Positions 1 to 8,261 of a DNA stretch of 64,000 nucleotides are shown piece after piece. Under the pieces are notes generated by a model. The model ran no database searches. It was not told the DNA's origin and saw only the letters and a list, made by a program, of their open reading frames with translations. The stretch's first letter is position 1, and each line of letters starts with the position of its first letter. Location: assembly GCF_002356295.1 (NCBI RefSeq), contig NZ_AP018042.1, positions 2,760,361 through 2,824,360 of the forward strand, in the 5' to 3' direction. The position numbers and the translations under genes were made by a program. Source of the DNA: Labilibaculum antarcticum. Lineage in GTDB: Bacteria; Bacteroidota; Bacteroidia; Bacteroidales; Marinifilaceae.

Positions 1-429
1 TTTTCGAATGCCGCCAATTAAAGCACTCTGGCTTAGAAAATCGCCAGCGTCGTGCGATAACTTATCGCTGATACGGACTTTCATGATATCGCTTTTAGCA
101 GTGCTGTTTGCTCTTGCAATTACTGTAGTTGGGAGTAATGAAATATATGATTGGGTGAGAGTTAATACTCCATTTTGTAATGCTTCCTGTAGTCTATCGC
201 TTGGTATTTCAAGTTTGCCATAGTTAACATGAGAAATTTGAAGCTTTTCTGCAGCGATAAATTTGATCGAAATGTCTCCTTCAAGGGTACTTGTTCCTTT
301 CTGATTCTGATAAATGAAATGGGCATACGAGATTGACTCTCCAGTGTCAGCATCCTGCAATTTAATAGTTTGTTGTGAATGCGCTTGCATCCCAATTAAT
401 AGGAAACAAACGATTAGAATATTTTTCAT
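1..429 (-). CDS. TonB-dependent outer-membrane receptor, N-terminal part (cut by window edge)
   Basis: The reading frame runs without a stop from an ATG at 429 (preceded by AGGA) to the window edge, giving 143 residues. Residues 1-19 look like a signal peptide ending in MQAHSQ. Next comes a short carboxypeptidase-regulatory-like beta domain (QTIKLQDADTGESISYAH), and from about residue 115 the start of a plug with SHDAGDFLSQSALIGGIRK. That last motif resembles the plug of the copper/metal-type TonB receptors (HDGGD...IPG..GIRK). The receptor would import a metal or small ligand across the outer membrane. The small Cys protein at 561-875 lies just upstream on the same strand and is probably co-transcribed. 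The substrate is inferred, not shown. Confidence 0.72.
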   Translation of the reverse strand, partial: MKNILIVCFLLIGMQAHSQQTIKLQDADTGESISYAHFIYQNQKGTSTLEGDISIKFIAAEKLQISHVNYGKLEIPSDRLQEALQNGVLTLTQSYISLLPTTVIARANSTAKSDIMKVRISDKLSHDAGDFLSQSALIGGIRK

Positions 430-560
430 TCCTGTGTATTTTAGGTAGAGTAATTACTTGGTATGGGTAGTTTGCTTGGGTCGTTAAATTACGATGCAAG
501 CCTCCCAATAAAGTTTGATTAACAGTGAATTATCAATTTATGATTGATAACAAGAATTGA

Positions 561-875
561 TCAGAATTTGATTTTTGGAGGATGAAAAATATCAAATGAA
601 TGTTGAATGGGATGCAATGGTTCCGAGTAAACTAATCGTTTTTCTGAACCAAGAATTTCAGGTTCCTTTTTAAGGATACTTATGCTTTGAATAAATAGTT
701 GATATTCTTTTTCAGTGATTTGTTTATCCTTTGTAGACTCTTCTTTTTCGTGTTCTTGTATTTGTTTTTTTAAGTGACACTTTCCATTGCACTTCATTTC
801 AGGTTTGTCTTTATTGGTACAAATTGCGGCAAAATAATCCTGATTTATTGTAAAGTTCACAGTGATAAATACCAC
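561..875 (-). CDS. Small membrane-anchored protein with CNGKCHL motif
   Basis: This is a 104-residue frame from a GTG at 875, but conserved-looking sequence continues upstream in frame. From 932 it reads LKLLFTYLLLFIFSFQNFEV, a clear membrane segment, yet the only candidate first codons there are CTG or ATC. The true start is therefore uncertain, and the GTG start would cut the hydrophobic segment. The middle carries CTNKDKPEMKCNGKCHLKKQ, a three-Cys, one-His cluster suited to binding metal or heme, followed by a charged helix. Small proteins with CNGKCHL are found beside TonB receptors in Bacteroidota, and here one precedes a metal-type receptor. Its function is unknown and metal handling is inferred. 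Confidence 0.6.
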   Translation of the reverse strand: MVFITVNFTINQDYFAAICTNKDKPEMKCNGKCHLKKQIQEHEKEESTKDKQITEKEYQLFIQSISILKKEPEILGSEKRLVYSEPLHPIQHSFDIFHPPKIKF

Positions 876-1092
876 TTCAAAATTTTGAAATGAGAAGATA
901 AAAAGGAGCAGGTATGTGAAAAGTAATTTCAGAAAAAAGATATTGAACGTTTAGATTATTAAATGTAAAGAATTTTAATGAAACGAGATTGCTCTAATTT
1001 TAATCTTGACATTGAGTAATCTCATTCAGTTGGCATGGGGAAGTAGAGTTTTAGCTTAGGGGATCTGAAAAATATCCTTGAATATCATTTTC

Positions 1093-1451
1093 AGGTCTCG
1101 TGATATCAATCCAAGCTCTTGAAAGACCATTTTTAGATGATGATTGGAGCAAAATTACCTTAACGAGTATCAATATTTGATCCTCGTCGACATTGAGGAG
1201 GTGTCTAAGGGGGTGCAAAATATCCTAAAGGATGTGAGTTCCTACTTCGGATACCTCCCAGACATCCTTCGGTATCAAGTTTAGATCCCGCGATACCATT
1301 CGAAGGTCTCGTTAGATCAATTTTAGGTCTCGATAGACCTCGGGAAGGTACCCTAAGGATGTGTAAAACATCTTGAAGGATGTAAAAATGGTCTCGAAGG
1401 ATCTTGGCGAGGTATCTGTTGGGGGGCAGGAGGTACCCTTTGGGGGTTCCG
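1093..1451. repeat. Degenerate array with 21-bp period
   Basis: This gene-free stretch is built of imperfect units starting AGGT or similar. Clear unit starts are at 1304, 1325, 1346, 1368, 1389, 1410 and 1431, spaced 21, 21, 22, 21, 21 and 21 bp. The first AGGTCTCG is at 1093, about ten periods before 1304. Common words are AGGTCTCG, AAGGATGT and GATATCAAT. It ends in a GGGGGT-TCCG-ACCCCC hairpin (1441-1458). No frame looks coding. The flanking stretch 876-1092 shows no gene. See the two other 21-bp arrays at 25174 and 43330. Confidence 0.7.
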
Positions 1452-1490
1452 ACCCCCAAAATTCAGAAATAAATATCTTCAGAAATCAAA

Positions 1491-1519
1491 AAAGCTTATC
1501 TGAGTGACAGATAAGCTTT
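1491..1519 (-). terminator. Intrinsic terminator of the selD-yedF unit
   Basis: A perfect 12-bp stem, AAAGCTTATCTG / CAGATAAGCTTT, with a 5-nt loop. On the minus strand it is followed by a T run and lies 24 nt past the yedF-like stop codon. Confidence 0.8.
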
Positions 1520-1542
1520 CTTTATATTTTATGAAAATAAAT

Positions 1543-1884
1543 TTATAGATTAATAACCTTATCGGCATCAGCCTGAAGGGTTATGATATCAGGCATGCTT
1601 CCAACTGTTCCAACTTTTATTTGATCAGATAAGTTGAAATAATCCAAACAGGTTTTGCAGGCAAGAAGCTGTACTCCTTTTTTGCTGATATTTTGTAAAG
1701 CTTCCAAAGCAGGAGAGTTTTCACAGATTAACTTTACTCCTGCATTGTAAAAGACAATGATTTTTGGTGTTCTGCCATCAGCATCCAGTAGTTTAAAGTA
1801 ATTGGTAATTAATTTCAAACCCAATTCTTCGCTGCCGGTTCCCATTCCGTTCTGAGTAACCTGAATTAATGTATTTCGTTGCAT
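1543..1884 (-). CDS. YedF/DsrE-like sulfurtransferase-fold protein linked to selenium metabolism
   Basis: This 113-residue protein matches the C-terminal DsrE-like half of the YedF selenium-metabolism family (GMGTGSEELGLKLITNYF, then IIVFYNAGVKL and LLACKTCLDYF). The N-terminal TusA/SirA-like half of longer family members is absent. CKTCLDYF holds two Cys residues that could carry sulfur or selenium. The gene lies 6 bp after selD on the same strand, so the two are very likely co-transcribed and this protein probably works in selenium delivery. The family assignment is by motif, and the biochemical role of the family is not settled. Confidence 0.8.
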   Translation of the reverse strand: MQRNTLIQVTQNGMGTGSEELGLKLITNYFKLLDADGRTPKIIVFYNAGVKLICENSPALEALQNISKKGVQLLACKTCLDYFNLSDQIKVGTVGSMPDIITLQADADKVINL

Positions 1885-1890
1885 ATGGTT

Positions 1891-2931
1891 TTATTTAACG
1901 CTAATGTAAGGTGCATCTGAATTTGTACGCTCTACCATTTTCCCAATCGGATTTAGATCGAAGCCTTCGCTTTTAGCCAAAGCAACAAACTCGTTGATGT
2001 GATTGTCGTCAACAGCTACCAAAAGGCCGCCACTTGTTTGCGGATCGCAAAGCAATGATTTCTGATCTTCGGTAATTGCTCCAATTAAATGTCCGTAAGA
2101 AGCCCAGTTTCTTCGGGTTCCACCAGGAGTGCATCCTTGTTGAATTAATTCTTCAACACCTTCAATTTTAGGTACGGCAGCATAATCAATTTCAGCGTTT
2201 ACATTACTGCCTTCGCAGATTTCACTCAAATGTCCCAATAAGCCAAAACCAGTAACATCAGTCATCGATTTGATATAGGTTTGCTCACCAAAAATGATTC
2301 CAACCTTATTTAGAGTACACATTAAATCGACAACGATTTGATTATTCTCATGTGCAATTAATTGCTTTTTTTCGGCTGTTGTCAGCACACCAATTCCTAG
2401 TGGTTTGGTAAGGAAAAGAGTGCAATTTGGAGTTGCGGTATTGTTTTTCTTTACACGATCGGTGGCAACAAGTCCATTTACCGATAGTCCAAAAACAGGA
2501 TCGCCAATATCGATGGAATGACCACCGGCCAATTGAATTCCTGCATCAGCACAAACATCACGGGCACCTTCCACTACTTTTTGAGCAATATCAGTAGATA
2601 GTTTTTCCAAAGGCCAGGCCAAAATTGCCAAAGCCATAATTGGTTTTCCGCCCATGGCATAGATATCGCTGATGGCATTCGTTGCCGCAATTCTTCCAAA
2701 ATCGTAAGGATCATCAACAATTGGAGTGAAAAAATCGGTTGTGCTAATTAAAGCCTGCCCATTTCCCAAATCGTAAACTGCAGCATCATCCTTCGTATCG
2801 TTACCCACCAACATTTTTGGATTGGGGATTAGTGGACTGCTGCTTTTCAAAATGCATTCCAGATCTTTAGGTGATATTTTGCAACCACAGCCTGCTCCAG
2901 GACTAAATTGGGTTAATTTTTTTGTTTCCAT
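1891..2931 (-). CDS. selD: Selenide, water dikinase
   Basis: SelD makes selenophosphate from selenide and ATP for selenocysteine or 2-selenouridine synthesis. The ATG at 2931 gives 346 residues, the usual length. It is preferred over a TTG at 2961 because [18 protein letters not shown] aligns with known SelD N-termini. The active-site Cys15 and Lys18 are visible in GCGCK, so this is the Cys rather than the Sec form. Further PurM-superfamily motifs include [30 protein letters not shown] and [11 protein letters not shown]. It heads a two-gene unit with the YedF-like gene. No selenoprotein or selA/B/C gene is visible in this window. Confidence 0.96.
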   Translation of the reverse strand: METKKLTQFSPGAGCGCKISPKDLECILKSSSPLIPNPKMLVGNDTKDDAAVYDLGNGQALISTTDFFTPIVDDPYDFGRIAATNAISDIYAMGGKPIMALAILAWPLEKLSTDIAQKVVEGARDVCADAGIQLAGGHSIDIGDPVFGLSVNGLVATDRVKKNNTATPNCTLFLTKPLGIGVLTTAEKKQLIAHENNQIVVDLMCTLNKVGIIFGEQTYIKSMTDVTGFGLLGHLSEICEGSNVNAEIDYAAVPKIEGVEELIQQGCTPGGTRRNWASYGHLIGAITEDQKSLLCDPQTSGGLLVAVDDNHINEFVALAKSEGFDLNPIGKMVERTNSDAPYISVK

Positions 2932-3091
2932 ATTGTTTTTGAATCGATTAAAACGCTGCAAAGGTATTACTTTTTATGTTTTCATCATTCCGATGAATGG
3001 GCTTTATTGTTAAAAGTTGCAAAACAGTCCAATCGAGAATTCCAGTTCCTTGCTCGTTTTTCTTGTTTGTTTTTTCTTGTTTGTTTTTTCT

Positions 3092-3251
3092 CTGTGCCGC
3101 CCTGTGCTCTCTGTGGTATATTTGTGCTTCGATGTGGTTTAGTGAGAGGAAAGTGAAAAAAAGCTAACCACGGAGGAGCACAAAGGATCACAGAGTTTTC
3201 TTGTTTAGTTATTCTTTCTTCTCTGTGTAGCTCTGTGTTCTCTGTGGTTAA
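3092..3251. repeat. Three inverted CACAGAG-type repeats
   Basis: Three copies of a composite motif, CTCTGTG...CTCTGTGGT or its complement ACCACGGAG...CACAGAG, lie at about 3092-3118, 3168-3196 and 3222-3251 in alternating orientation. They can fold into long hairpins. The same motif occurs as an inverted pair at 23083-23141. It resembles the ACCACGGAG/CACAGAG interspersed repeats found in many bacterial genomes. Confidence 0.7.
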
Positions 3252-3285
3252 TTTTGAAATTCCATCTTCTTATATCAACTTATAA

Positions 3286-4107
3286 TTGTTAATTTTGGTT
3301 TTACATCATTCTAAAATCAGAAACTTGATAGCGATTAAAAATAGTTTTAAAGTATTTCCAATAGCCGTTTTGGGATTTTTACTCTTGGGTTGTTCTGCTC
3401 AATGTAATTTACCGAAGGAGAAAAAGTCGCTTGAACAGATTTCTAAAACTAATTGTGATGCTTTTACCTGTGTTTCGGAAGTGGATACAAATCTTCAAGA
3501 TGAGCTGAAGAAGCAAGGAAAGCGAATGCTTCAAATTTATTTAATTCGCCACGCCAAACCCAACGTGAAAAAGAATTGGTTTTATTCGGCTGATGAGGCC
3601 AGACAGTATGTACTTGATTATAATTCCGCGCCAATCATTCCTTTCGATTCGTCACTTGTGTCTGTTCATTTAAGACCAAAGCACACAATTTATTGCTCCA
3701 GTTTACCACGTTCGCAGGAAACGGCATTAAAAATTTTTGGAGATAAATTTCCTATTGTTTCTGATTCTATATTTCGGGAATTTGAAATTAGAATGGTATC
3801 AGCGAGTAGCTTTTTTAAAATGCCACTGGGCATTTGGCAGGCTTTTAGTCGCGGAAGCTGGATGCTCGGGTTTAATCATCGGGGAATCGAAAGTCATAAG
3901 GAGGCAAAGCTTCGAGCCAAACAAGCCGCTGAAAACTTAATTAAAGTTGCTCATGATGAGGAAACAGCAGTTCTCGTTGCTCATGGCATGCTGAATGGCG
4001 CAATAAGCAAAGAATTGGAGAAGGAAGGATGGAAGTTGATTCGAAGGCAAGGGCAGGTTAACCTGGGTGCAACCATCCTTGTTAAGATTGTTGATATTAA
4101 TGAATGA
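3286..4107 (+). CDS. Histidine phosphatase superfamily protein, probable lipoprotein
   Basis: This is a phosphoglycerate-mutase-like phosphatase fold. It has IYLIRHAKP (catalytic His), CSSLPRSQETA (second Arg), FREFE (acid) and VLVAHGMLNG (second His). The N-terminus has a hydrophobic segment ending LGFLLLGC, a lipobox, so it is probably an exported lipoprotein. No ATG lies upstream of the signal. The listed start is a TTG at 3286, and another TTG at 3325 would give a more typical signal peptide (residues LIAIKNSFKVFP). The substrate is unknown. It stands alone on the plus strand between minus-strand genes. Confidence 0.8.
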   Translation: MLILVLHHSKIRNLIAIKNSFKVFPIAVLGFLLLGCSAQCNLPKEKKSLEQISKTNCDAFTCVSEVDTNLQDELKKQGKRMLQIYLIRHAKPNVKKNWFYSADEARQYVLDYNSAPIIPFDSSLVSVHLRPKHTIYCSSLPRSQETALKIFGDKFPIVSDSIFREFEIRMVSASSFFKMPLGIWQAFSRGSWMLGFNHRGIESHKEAKLRAKQAAENLIKVAHDEETAVLVAHGMLNGAISKELEKEGWKLIRRQGQVNLGATILVKIVDINE

Positions 4108-4162
4108 GCTTTGAGTAAATTTGCCTGCACTCCTCACTGCTTATTGTTGACTGTTTCCTGAA

Positions 4163-4804
4163 TTATTTTTTCCTGATCATCATTAATCCATGTCGTATTG
4201 GGAGCAGTAAGTTCTCTACTCTCGAATCCTCTTGAATAAATTTATTAAAGGATATTATTCCTTGGGTTTGTTTGTCATGGTTCTCAATTTCGTTCACTAC
4301 TTTTCCATCCCATAAAACATCATCAGCTAAAACAAAACCACCACTTTTCAGTTTTGGAAATACGGCCTTATAATATTCAGTGTACTGATCTTTTGCTGCA
4401 TCAATAAAAACCAAATCGAAATTATCCTCAAGTTGAGGAATAATTTCCAGGGCATCTCCAATGTGAAATTGAATGCGATCTTCAAATCCCGACCGCTTTA
4501 TGTATTTGCGGGTAAATTGCTCGAGTTCGTCGTTGCAGTCGATGGTGTGAATAATACAGTCCTCGCTGGTCCCCATTGCCATGCTTATTGCCGAATAGCC
4601 GGTGTAGGTGCCAATCTCCAAAATACGCAACGGACGAATCATTTGGCAGGTCATCTTTAGGAATTTTCCCTGCAAATGACCCGACAACATTCTTGGGCGA
4701 AGCATCTTTACGTGGGTTTCACGGGTAAGATCTTTTAATACAGTATCTTCTGTTTCGGTATGATTCAGTATATAATCTTCAAGTTCTTTATTAACGTCTA
4801 TCAT
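4163..4804 (-). CDS. O-methyltransferase, class I SAM-dependent (caffeoyl-CoA OMT-like)
   Basis: The 213 residues carry the SAM-binding motif RILEIGTYTGYSAISMA, the acidic strand end HTIDCNDELEQ, and FDLVFIDAAKDQYTEYY, which bears the metal-binding Asp of cation-dependent O-methyltransferases. ADDVLWDGKV completes the family pattern. The gene begins 2 bp after the M16 peptidase stop on the same strand and is thus in an operon with it. Bacterial members methylate catechol-like or unknown hydroxyls, and no substrate can be read from the context. Confidence 0.88.
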   Translation of the reverse strand: MIDVNKELEDYILNHTETEDTVLKDLTRETHVKMLRPRMLSGHLQGKFLKMTCQMIRPLRILEIGTYTGYSAISMAMGTSEDCIIHTIDCNDELEQFTRKYIKRSGFEDRIQFHIGDALEIIPQLEDNFDLVFIDAAKDQYTEYYKAVFPKLKSGGFVLADDVLWDGKVVNEIENHDKQTQGIISFNKFIQEDSRVENLLLPIRHGLMMIRKK

Positions 4805-4806
4805 GC

Positions 4807-6027
4807 CTATTTGTACATCAAAGTGGTTAACAGATCTTTATTTAGGATTTCATTAGCAACCTCGAGTAATTGCTCGGCCGTTATGCTTTCTACCTTTTGA
4901 TACAATTCTTCCAACGAGTCAACTTTATTGTATAAAAGGAAGCTTTTCCCTATACTAAGCATCAAATTTTCATTGTTTTCAGATGAAATTGCGATTTGTC
5001 CAATCATCTGATTCTTTGCTCTTGTCAGCTGTCCCGGTCCCAGTTTTTTTGTGCATAGTAATTCCATCTCCTTATTGATTAAACTTAGGCACTTATCCAA
5101 ATTGCCTTCGTCTGTACCAAAATAGATGCTGAAAACACCTGTGTCGGCATAAGGGGTGTAGTTTGCTTCAATATTATAAGCCAATCCGTGTCGTTCACGC
5201 AGCGTTAAATTCAAACGTGAATTCATACCCGGACCACCCAATATATTTGTGAGCAGTGATAAAGGAACTCGTCGTTCATCATCCAAATCGTAAGCTATAT
5301 TCCCCATTATACAATGTCTCTGATAAGTCTTTTTTATCATGGTTTGTGTGCGGGCTTCGTACGAATTTGGCTTTTCCCTTTTGGTCGTGCGAATGTTCTC
5401 AGGAATATTCCCAAAGTACTTCTCCACGATTTTAACCAATTTGCTAAAATTGATGTTTCCAACCGAACTAATTACTATTTGATCTGTGTGGTAGTTGTTC
5501 TTAATGAAATTCAAAATATCATCACGCTTAAATTTCTTTACGTGTTTTGGTGTTCCCAAAATATTTCGTCCAATAGGATCATCTTTGAAAATTAGTTCTT
5601 CAAAATCATCAAAAATCAATTCTGATGGAGAATCTTTATAGGAGTTGATCTCATCTAAAATAACTTCCTTTTCTTTTTCCAGTTCCTTTTCGGGAAAAAT
5701 GGAATTGAAAGTAATATCACTAATTAGTTCTACAGCTCTTTTATAGTCTTTATCTAGAAAAGTAGAGAAAATACAAGTTTCTTCTTTCGTTGTATAGGCA
5801 TTTAATTCTCCGCCTACATCTTCCATTCTGCTAAGAATATGGTAAGCCTTACGTTTTGTGGTTCCTTTAAACACAACATGCTCTATGTAGTGAGCAATCC
5901 CCCATTCTTCTTCTTTTTCATCACGCGAACCGGTATTTAAAATAATTCCGCAATGAGCAACATTTGCATTCACGGAATGGTGAATTAACCGGATACCATT
6001 TGATAATGTGTGAGTTTCGAATACCAT
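4807..6027 (-). CDS. M16 family zinc metallopeptidase (pitrilysin-like)
   Basis: The 406 residues include the inverted zinc motif HYIEH at residues 46-50 and the third zinc ligand region EKEVILDEI at about 120-127. The C-terminal half has the noncatalytic M16 domain features (GGPGMNSRLNLTLRERHGLAY). There is no signal peptide, so it is likely cytoplasmic. It is close in size and pattern to the processing-peptidase-like YmxG/PqqL-type proteins common in Bacteroidota. It is first gene of a two-gene unit with the O-methyltransferase. Confidence 0.93.
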   Translation of the reverse strand: MVFETHTLSNGIRLIHHSVNANVAHCGIILNTGSRDEKEEEWGIAHYIEHVVFKGTTKRKAYHILSRMEDVGGELNAYTTKEETCIFSTFLDKDYKRAVELISDITFNSIFPEKELEKEKEVILDEINSYKDSPSELIFDDFEELIFKDDPIGRNILGTPKHVKKFKRDDILNFIKNNYHTDQIVISSVGNINFSKLVKIVEKYFGNIPENIRTTKREKPNSYEARTQTMIKKTYQRHCIMGNIAYDLDDERRVPLSLLTNILGGPGMNSRLNLTLRERHGLAYNIEANYTPYADTGVFSIYFGTDEGNLDKCLSLINKEMELLCTKKLGPGQLTRAKNQMIGQIAISSENNENLMLSIGKSFLLYNKVDSLEELYQKVESITAEQLLEVANEILNKDLLTTLMYK

Positions 6028-6104
6028 ATATTAATTTATTAGAGCGCAAAGGTAGTAAGAAGTTTAGACTCCAATAAAATTACTTTCTAATTTTATCGAT
6101 TTAA

Positions 6105-6135
6105 TTTGGTGATTTTATTTTTTTGCGTACTTTTG
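6105..6135 (+). promoter_or_regulatory. Bacteroidota-type promoter of tRNA-Phe pair
   Basis: TTTG at 6105-6108, a 19-nt spacer and TACTTTTG at 6128-6135 match the Bacteroidota -33/-7 consensus. The box lies 18 nt before the first tRNA-Phe. Confidence 0.7.
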
Positions 6136-6153
6136 CATCGCTCAAGTAAAGAG

Positions 6154-6226
6154 GGTACCATAGCTCAGTTGGTAGAGCAATGGACTGAAAATCCATGTGT
6201 CCCTGGTTCGATTCCAGGTGGTACCA
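6154..6226 (+). tRNA. tRNA-Phe (GAA), copy 1
   Basis: A 73-nt cloverleaf with acceptor GGTACCA/TGGTACC, D arm GCTC...GAGC, anticodon loop CTGAAAA (GAA) and T loop TTCGATT. No CCA is encoded. It is identical to copies 2 and 3. Confidence 0.97.
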
Positions 6227-6258
6227 CATCCTTTTTCTTTGAGTAACAACACCAATAG

Positions 6259-6331
6259 GGTACCATAGCTCAGTTGGTAGAGCAATGGACTGAAAATCCA
6301 TGTGTCCCTGGTTCGATTCCAGGTGGTACCA
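6259..6331 (+). tRNA. tRNA-Phe (GAA), copy 2
   Basis: Identical in sequence to copy 1, 32 nt downstream of it, and probably on the same transcript. It is followed by an intrinsic terminator. Confidence 0.97.
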
Positions 6332-6490
6332 CGAAGAGAGAGAAAAACGCAATGTTTTTCTCTCTTTTTTGTTTTCTGGACTTTTAAAGATTAAATTAAA
6401 AAATATTCTGGTTCGTCCTGAATTCTATGTGGGCAGGCAGTATTACAAAAAGAGAGGCGGATGTTAAGTCTTTTTATTTTTGTAAAAAGT
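6332..6490 (+). other. GIY-YIG module remnant lacking its gene
   Basis: Downstream of tRNA-Phe copy 2 the sequence follows the left flank of the GIY-YIG modules: the AGAGAGAAA terminator hairpin, then CTGGTTCGTCC, GGCAGTATTACAAAAA and GAGGCGGATGTTAAG. Where the modules continue into the nuclease gene, this copy runs into unrelated A/T-rich sequence. It looks like a solo flank or a module that lost its gene. The rest of 6490-6593 shows nothing else. Confidence 0.6.
6335..6370 (+). terminator. Terminator after tRNA-Phe copy 2
   Basis: A GAGAGAGAAAAA / TTTTTCTCTC stem followed by a T run. The same hairpin, slightly diverged, recurs at 8334-8370 and 8900-8936 inside the GIY-YIG modules. Confidence 0.75.
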
Positions 6491-6593
6491 GATGAAAATA
6501 GTAATTGAAATAATTTAATAAATGAAAAAAGCCAATAACCATTTCCTGTTATTGACTTTTATAACATCTGTCTTACTAAAGTAAATTCAAACT

Positions 6594-7883
6594 TTAGTTC
6601 GCATCAATCAGCTCTTCCAATCCTTTTTTCTTGAATTCTCGTTCGGTTGTCGATAAAGCTTTTGCAGCTGTTACAACAGGGAAATTACCTTGTGAAATGT
6701 AATTTAATGCAGCGTTAAAGTTCGATTCGTCGATATCTCCAAAGTCATGACTTAAATCGTCAGAAATTTCAAGATCAACAGGAATACCATCAAAATAGCC
6801 ACCTTCGTCATTTGCATTGGTAATGGAAAAACTAATTGGCACAATTGCCAGATTCAAAGCTTCCTCCTCGAATACGTACATGCCAACTGGTTTTCCATGT
6901 GTCGTACTTCCTATTAAAATGACATTCTCTTCTCCCATGTATGGTTTTAATCCATTAATAACCATCTCACTTGCCGAAGCCGTTCCAGACGTGGTAATTA
7001 CGAAGACTCTTTCGAAACCATAGGCTGAAGTTTGTGACTCAAATGCTTCTGTGAAATTTTCACTTGTTTTTGAATTGTTGTGTGATACTTTTGAGTAAAC
7101 TTCACCAGCATAAGCATTGCCTGTAATTAATGAAGCTAGCTGATTTGATATGTAGGTGCTGCCACCGCCATTGTACCTTAAATCCAATACAAGTTCTTTT
7201 GCATTTTGTTCTCTAAAATAGGCAAAGGCTTCGTTTAATTCGTCTTCTGATTTTCCTAAAAAGCTGTCGAATGCGAGATAGGCAACTTGAGTTCCTACAT
7301 AAGGAATAACTTCTTTTTTTAATACTGTGTTTTGATCCAGCACCTTTTGAGAAGCGGTGATTTCTTTTTGTTCTCCGGCATTGTTTTCAAAAATGAAGGT
7401 TCCGCTCGATCTGTCGAGTTCATCTAATATTTGCTCTTCATTTAAGCTTGAAATAGCCAATTGGTTAATGCTTACCAGTATCCATCCACGGGTAATTCCT
7501 TCTGCAGCCAAAGGTGATTCATCAAATATAAGTTTCACTCTTAAATCATTATTGCTATCAAATTTAAAACTAAGACCATAGCCAGTATAGGTGCCATTCT
7601 CGAAATAGGCTAGTAAATCATCAAGGTTGGCGATATAACTCCAACGATCGTTTGTCGCGAGTAAATCATCAAAATAGTCGTTTGCCGATGAGTAATTAGC
7701 TGAACTAATATCTGGTAAATCATCATTCCACAAATACCACTCTTGCATTGTTTCATCAATGATTTCGTAGGCCGATTTATCATTGTTTGACCGTGGTAAT
7801 ATATTATTATCATCACTGCAAGACAAAAATAGTGAGGCGAAAATTACTAAAAGTGAATATTTATTTAGAATTGAAAATTTCAT
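6594..7883 (-). CDS. S41 family peptidase, lipoprotein
   Basis: A 429-residue C-terminal-processing-protease-like serine peptidase. Residues 1-22 form a lipoprotein signal (LVIFASLFLSC, lipobox Cys22). Next are a helical N-terminal part (QEWYLWNDDLPD), a PDZ-like region with SFKFDSNNDLRVKLI, and the S41 core VLDLRYNGGGSTY. The nucleophile Ser lies in TTSGTASASEM and the Lys base in THGKPVGMY. It would act on the periplasmic or outer face of the envelope. It is a single gene, and its target is unknown. Confidence 0.92.
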   Translation of the reverse strand: MKFSILNKYSLLVIFASLFLSCSDDNNILPRSNNDKSAYEIIDETMQEWYLWNDDLPDISSANYSSANDYFDDLLATNDRWSYIANLDDLLAYFENGTYTGYGLSFKFDSNNDLRVKLIFDESPLAAEGITRGWILVSINQLAISSLNEEQILDELDRSSGTFIFENNAGEQKEITASQKVLDQNTVLKKEVIPYVGTQVAYLAFDSFLGKSEDELNEAFAYFREQNAKELVLDLRYNGGGSTYISNQLASLITGNAYAGEVYSKVSHNNSKTSENFTEAFESQTSAYGFERVFVITTSGTASASEMVINGLKPYMGEENVILIGSTTHGKPVGMYVFEEEALNLAIVPISFSITNANDEGGYFDGIPVDLEISDDLSHDFGDIDESNFNAALNYISQGNFPVVTAAKALSTTEREFKKKGLEELIDAN

Positions 7884-8111
7884 TTAGTGAGATTTAATGA
7901 GTTTGATGTTATGGTTCATTCTAAAAAAGACATTTTTGAATTAACAAAAATCATACCTGTTTGTCATTTTAACGAGTAAAACTTGCATCTATTGTTCAAT
8001 TTTCATCAAAACGACAGATGGAATCAATCTAAATAGTGTCGCGAAAAAATTGATACTGAATTGTATTGATGTTCTATATTTACTATTTATACTACTTGTG
8101 GCTGAGTTTGT

Positions 8112-8141
8112 TTTGTGAAGTACAAATTTTCTTTACATTTG
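8112..8141 (+). promoter_or_regulatory. Promoter of tRNA-Phe copy 3
   Basis: TTTG at 8112-8115, an 18-nt spacer and TACATTTG at 8134-8141, a near-perfect Bacteroidota promoter 15 nt before the tRNA. The rest of 7884-8111 shows no gene. Confidence 0.78.
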
Positions 8142-8156
8142 TAGCACCAAATAAAG

Positions 8157-8229
8157 GGTACCATAGCTCAGTTGGTAGAGCAATGGACTGAAAATCCATG
8201 TGTCCCTGGTTCGATTCCAGGTGGTACCA
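8157..8229 (+). tRNA. tRNA-Phe (GAA), copy 3
   Basis: The same 73-nt sequence as copies 1 and 2, anticodon GAA. It is followed at once by a terminator and then by two tandem modules that each repeat parts of its 3' end. Confidence 0.97.
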
Positions 8230-8230
8230 C

Positions 8231-8261
8231 GAAAAAGCCGATCATACGATCGGCTTTTTTT
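8231..8261 (+). terminator. Terminator of tRNA-Phe copy 3
   Basis: GAAAAAGCCGATCATACGATCGGCTTTTTTT: stem AGCCGATC / GATCGGCT with a T run (hyphen-free sequence broken here: AGCCGATC, ATAC, GATCGGCT). It recurs at 8802-8832 and, with one change, at 9367-9397. Confidence 0.85.

Noticed and set aside
1205-1459. Minus-strand ORF of 84 residues over the first 21-bp region
   Set aside because: It only reflects the periodic repeat; no homology or ribosome site is apparent.
1891-2961. Selenocysteine form of SelD
   Set aside because: The active-site codon encodes Cys, with no in-frame TGA.
6101-6352. Minus-strand ORF of 83 residues with an internal repeat
   Set aside because: It is the complement of the two identical tRNA-Phe genes; the peptide repeat is the tRNA repeat.
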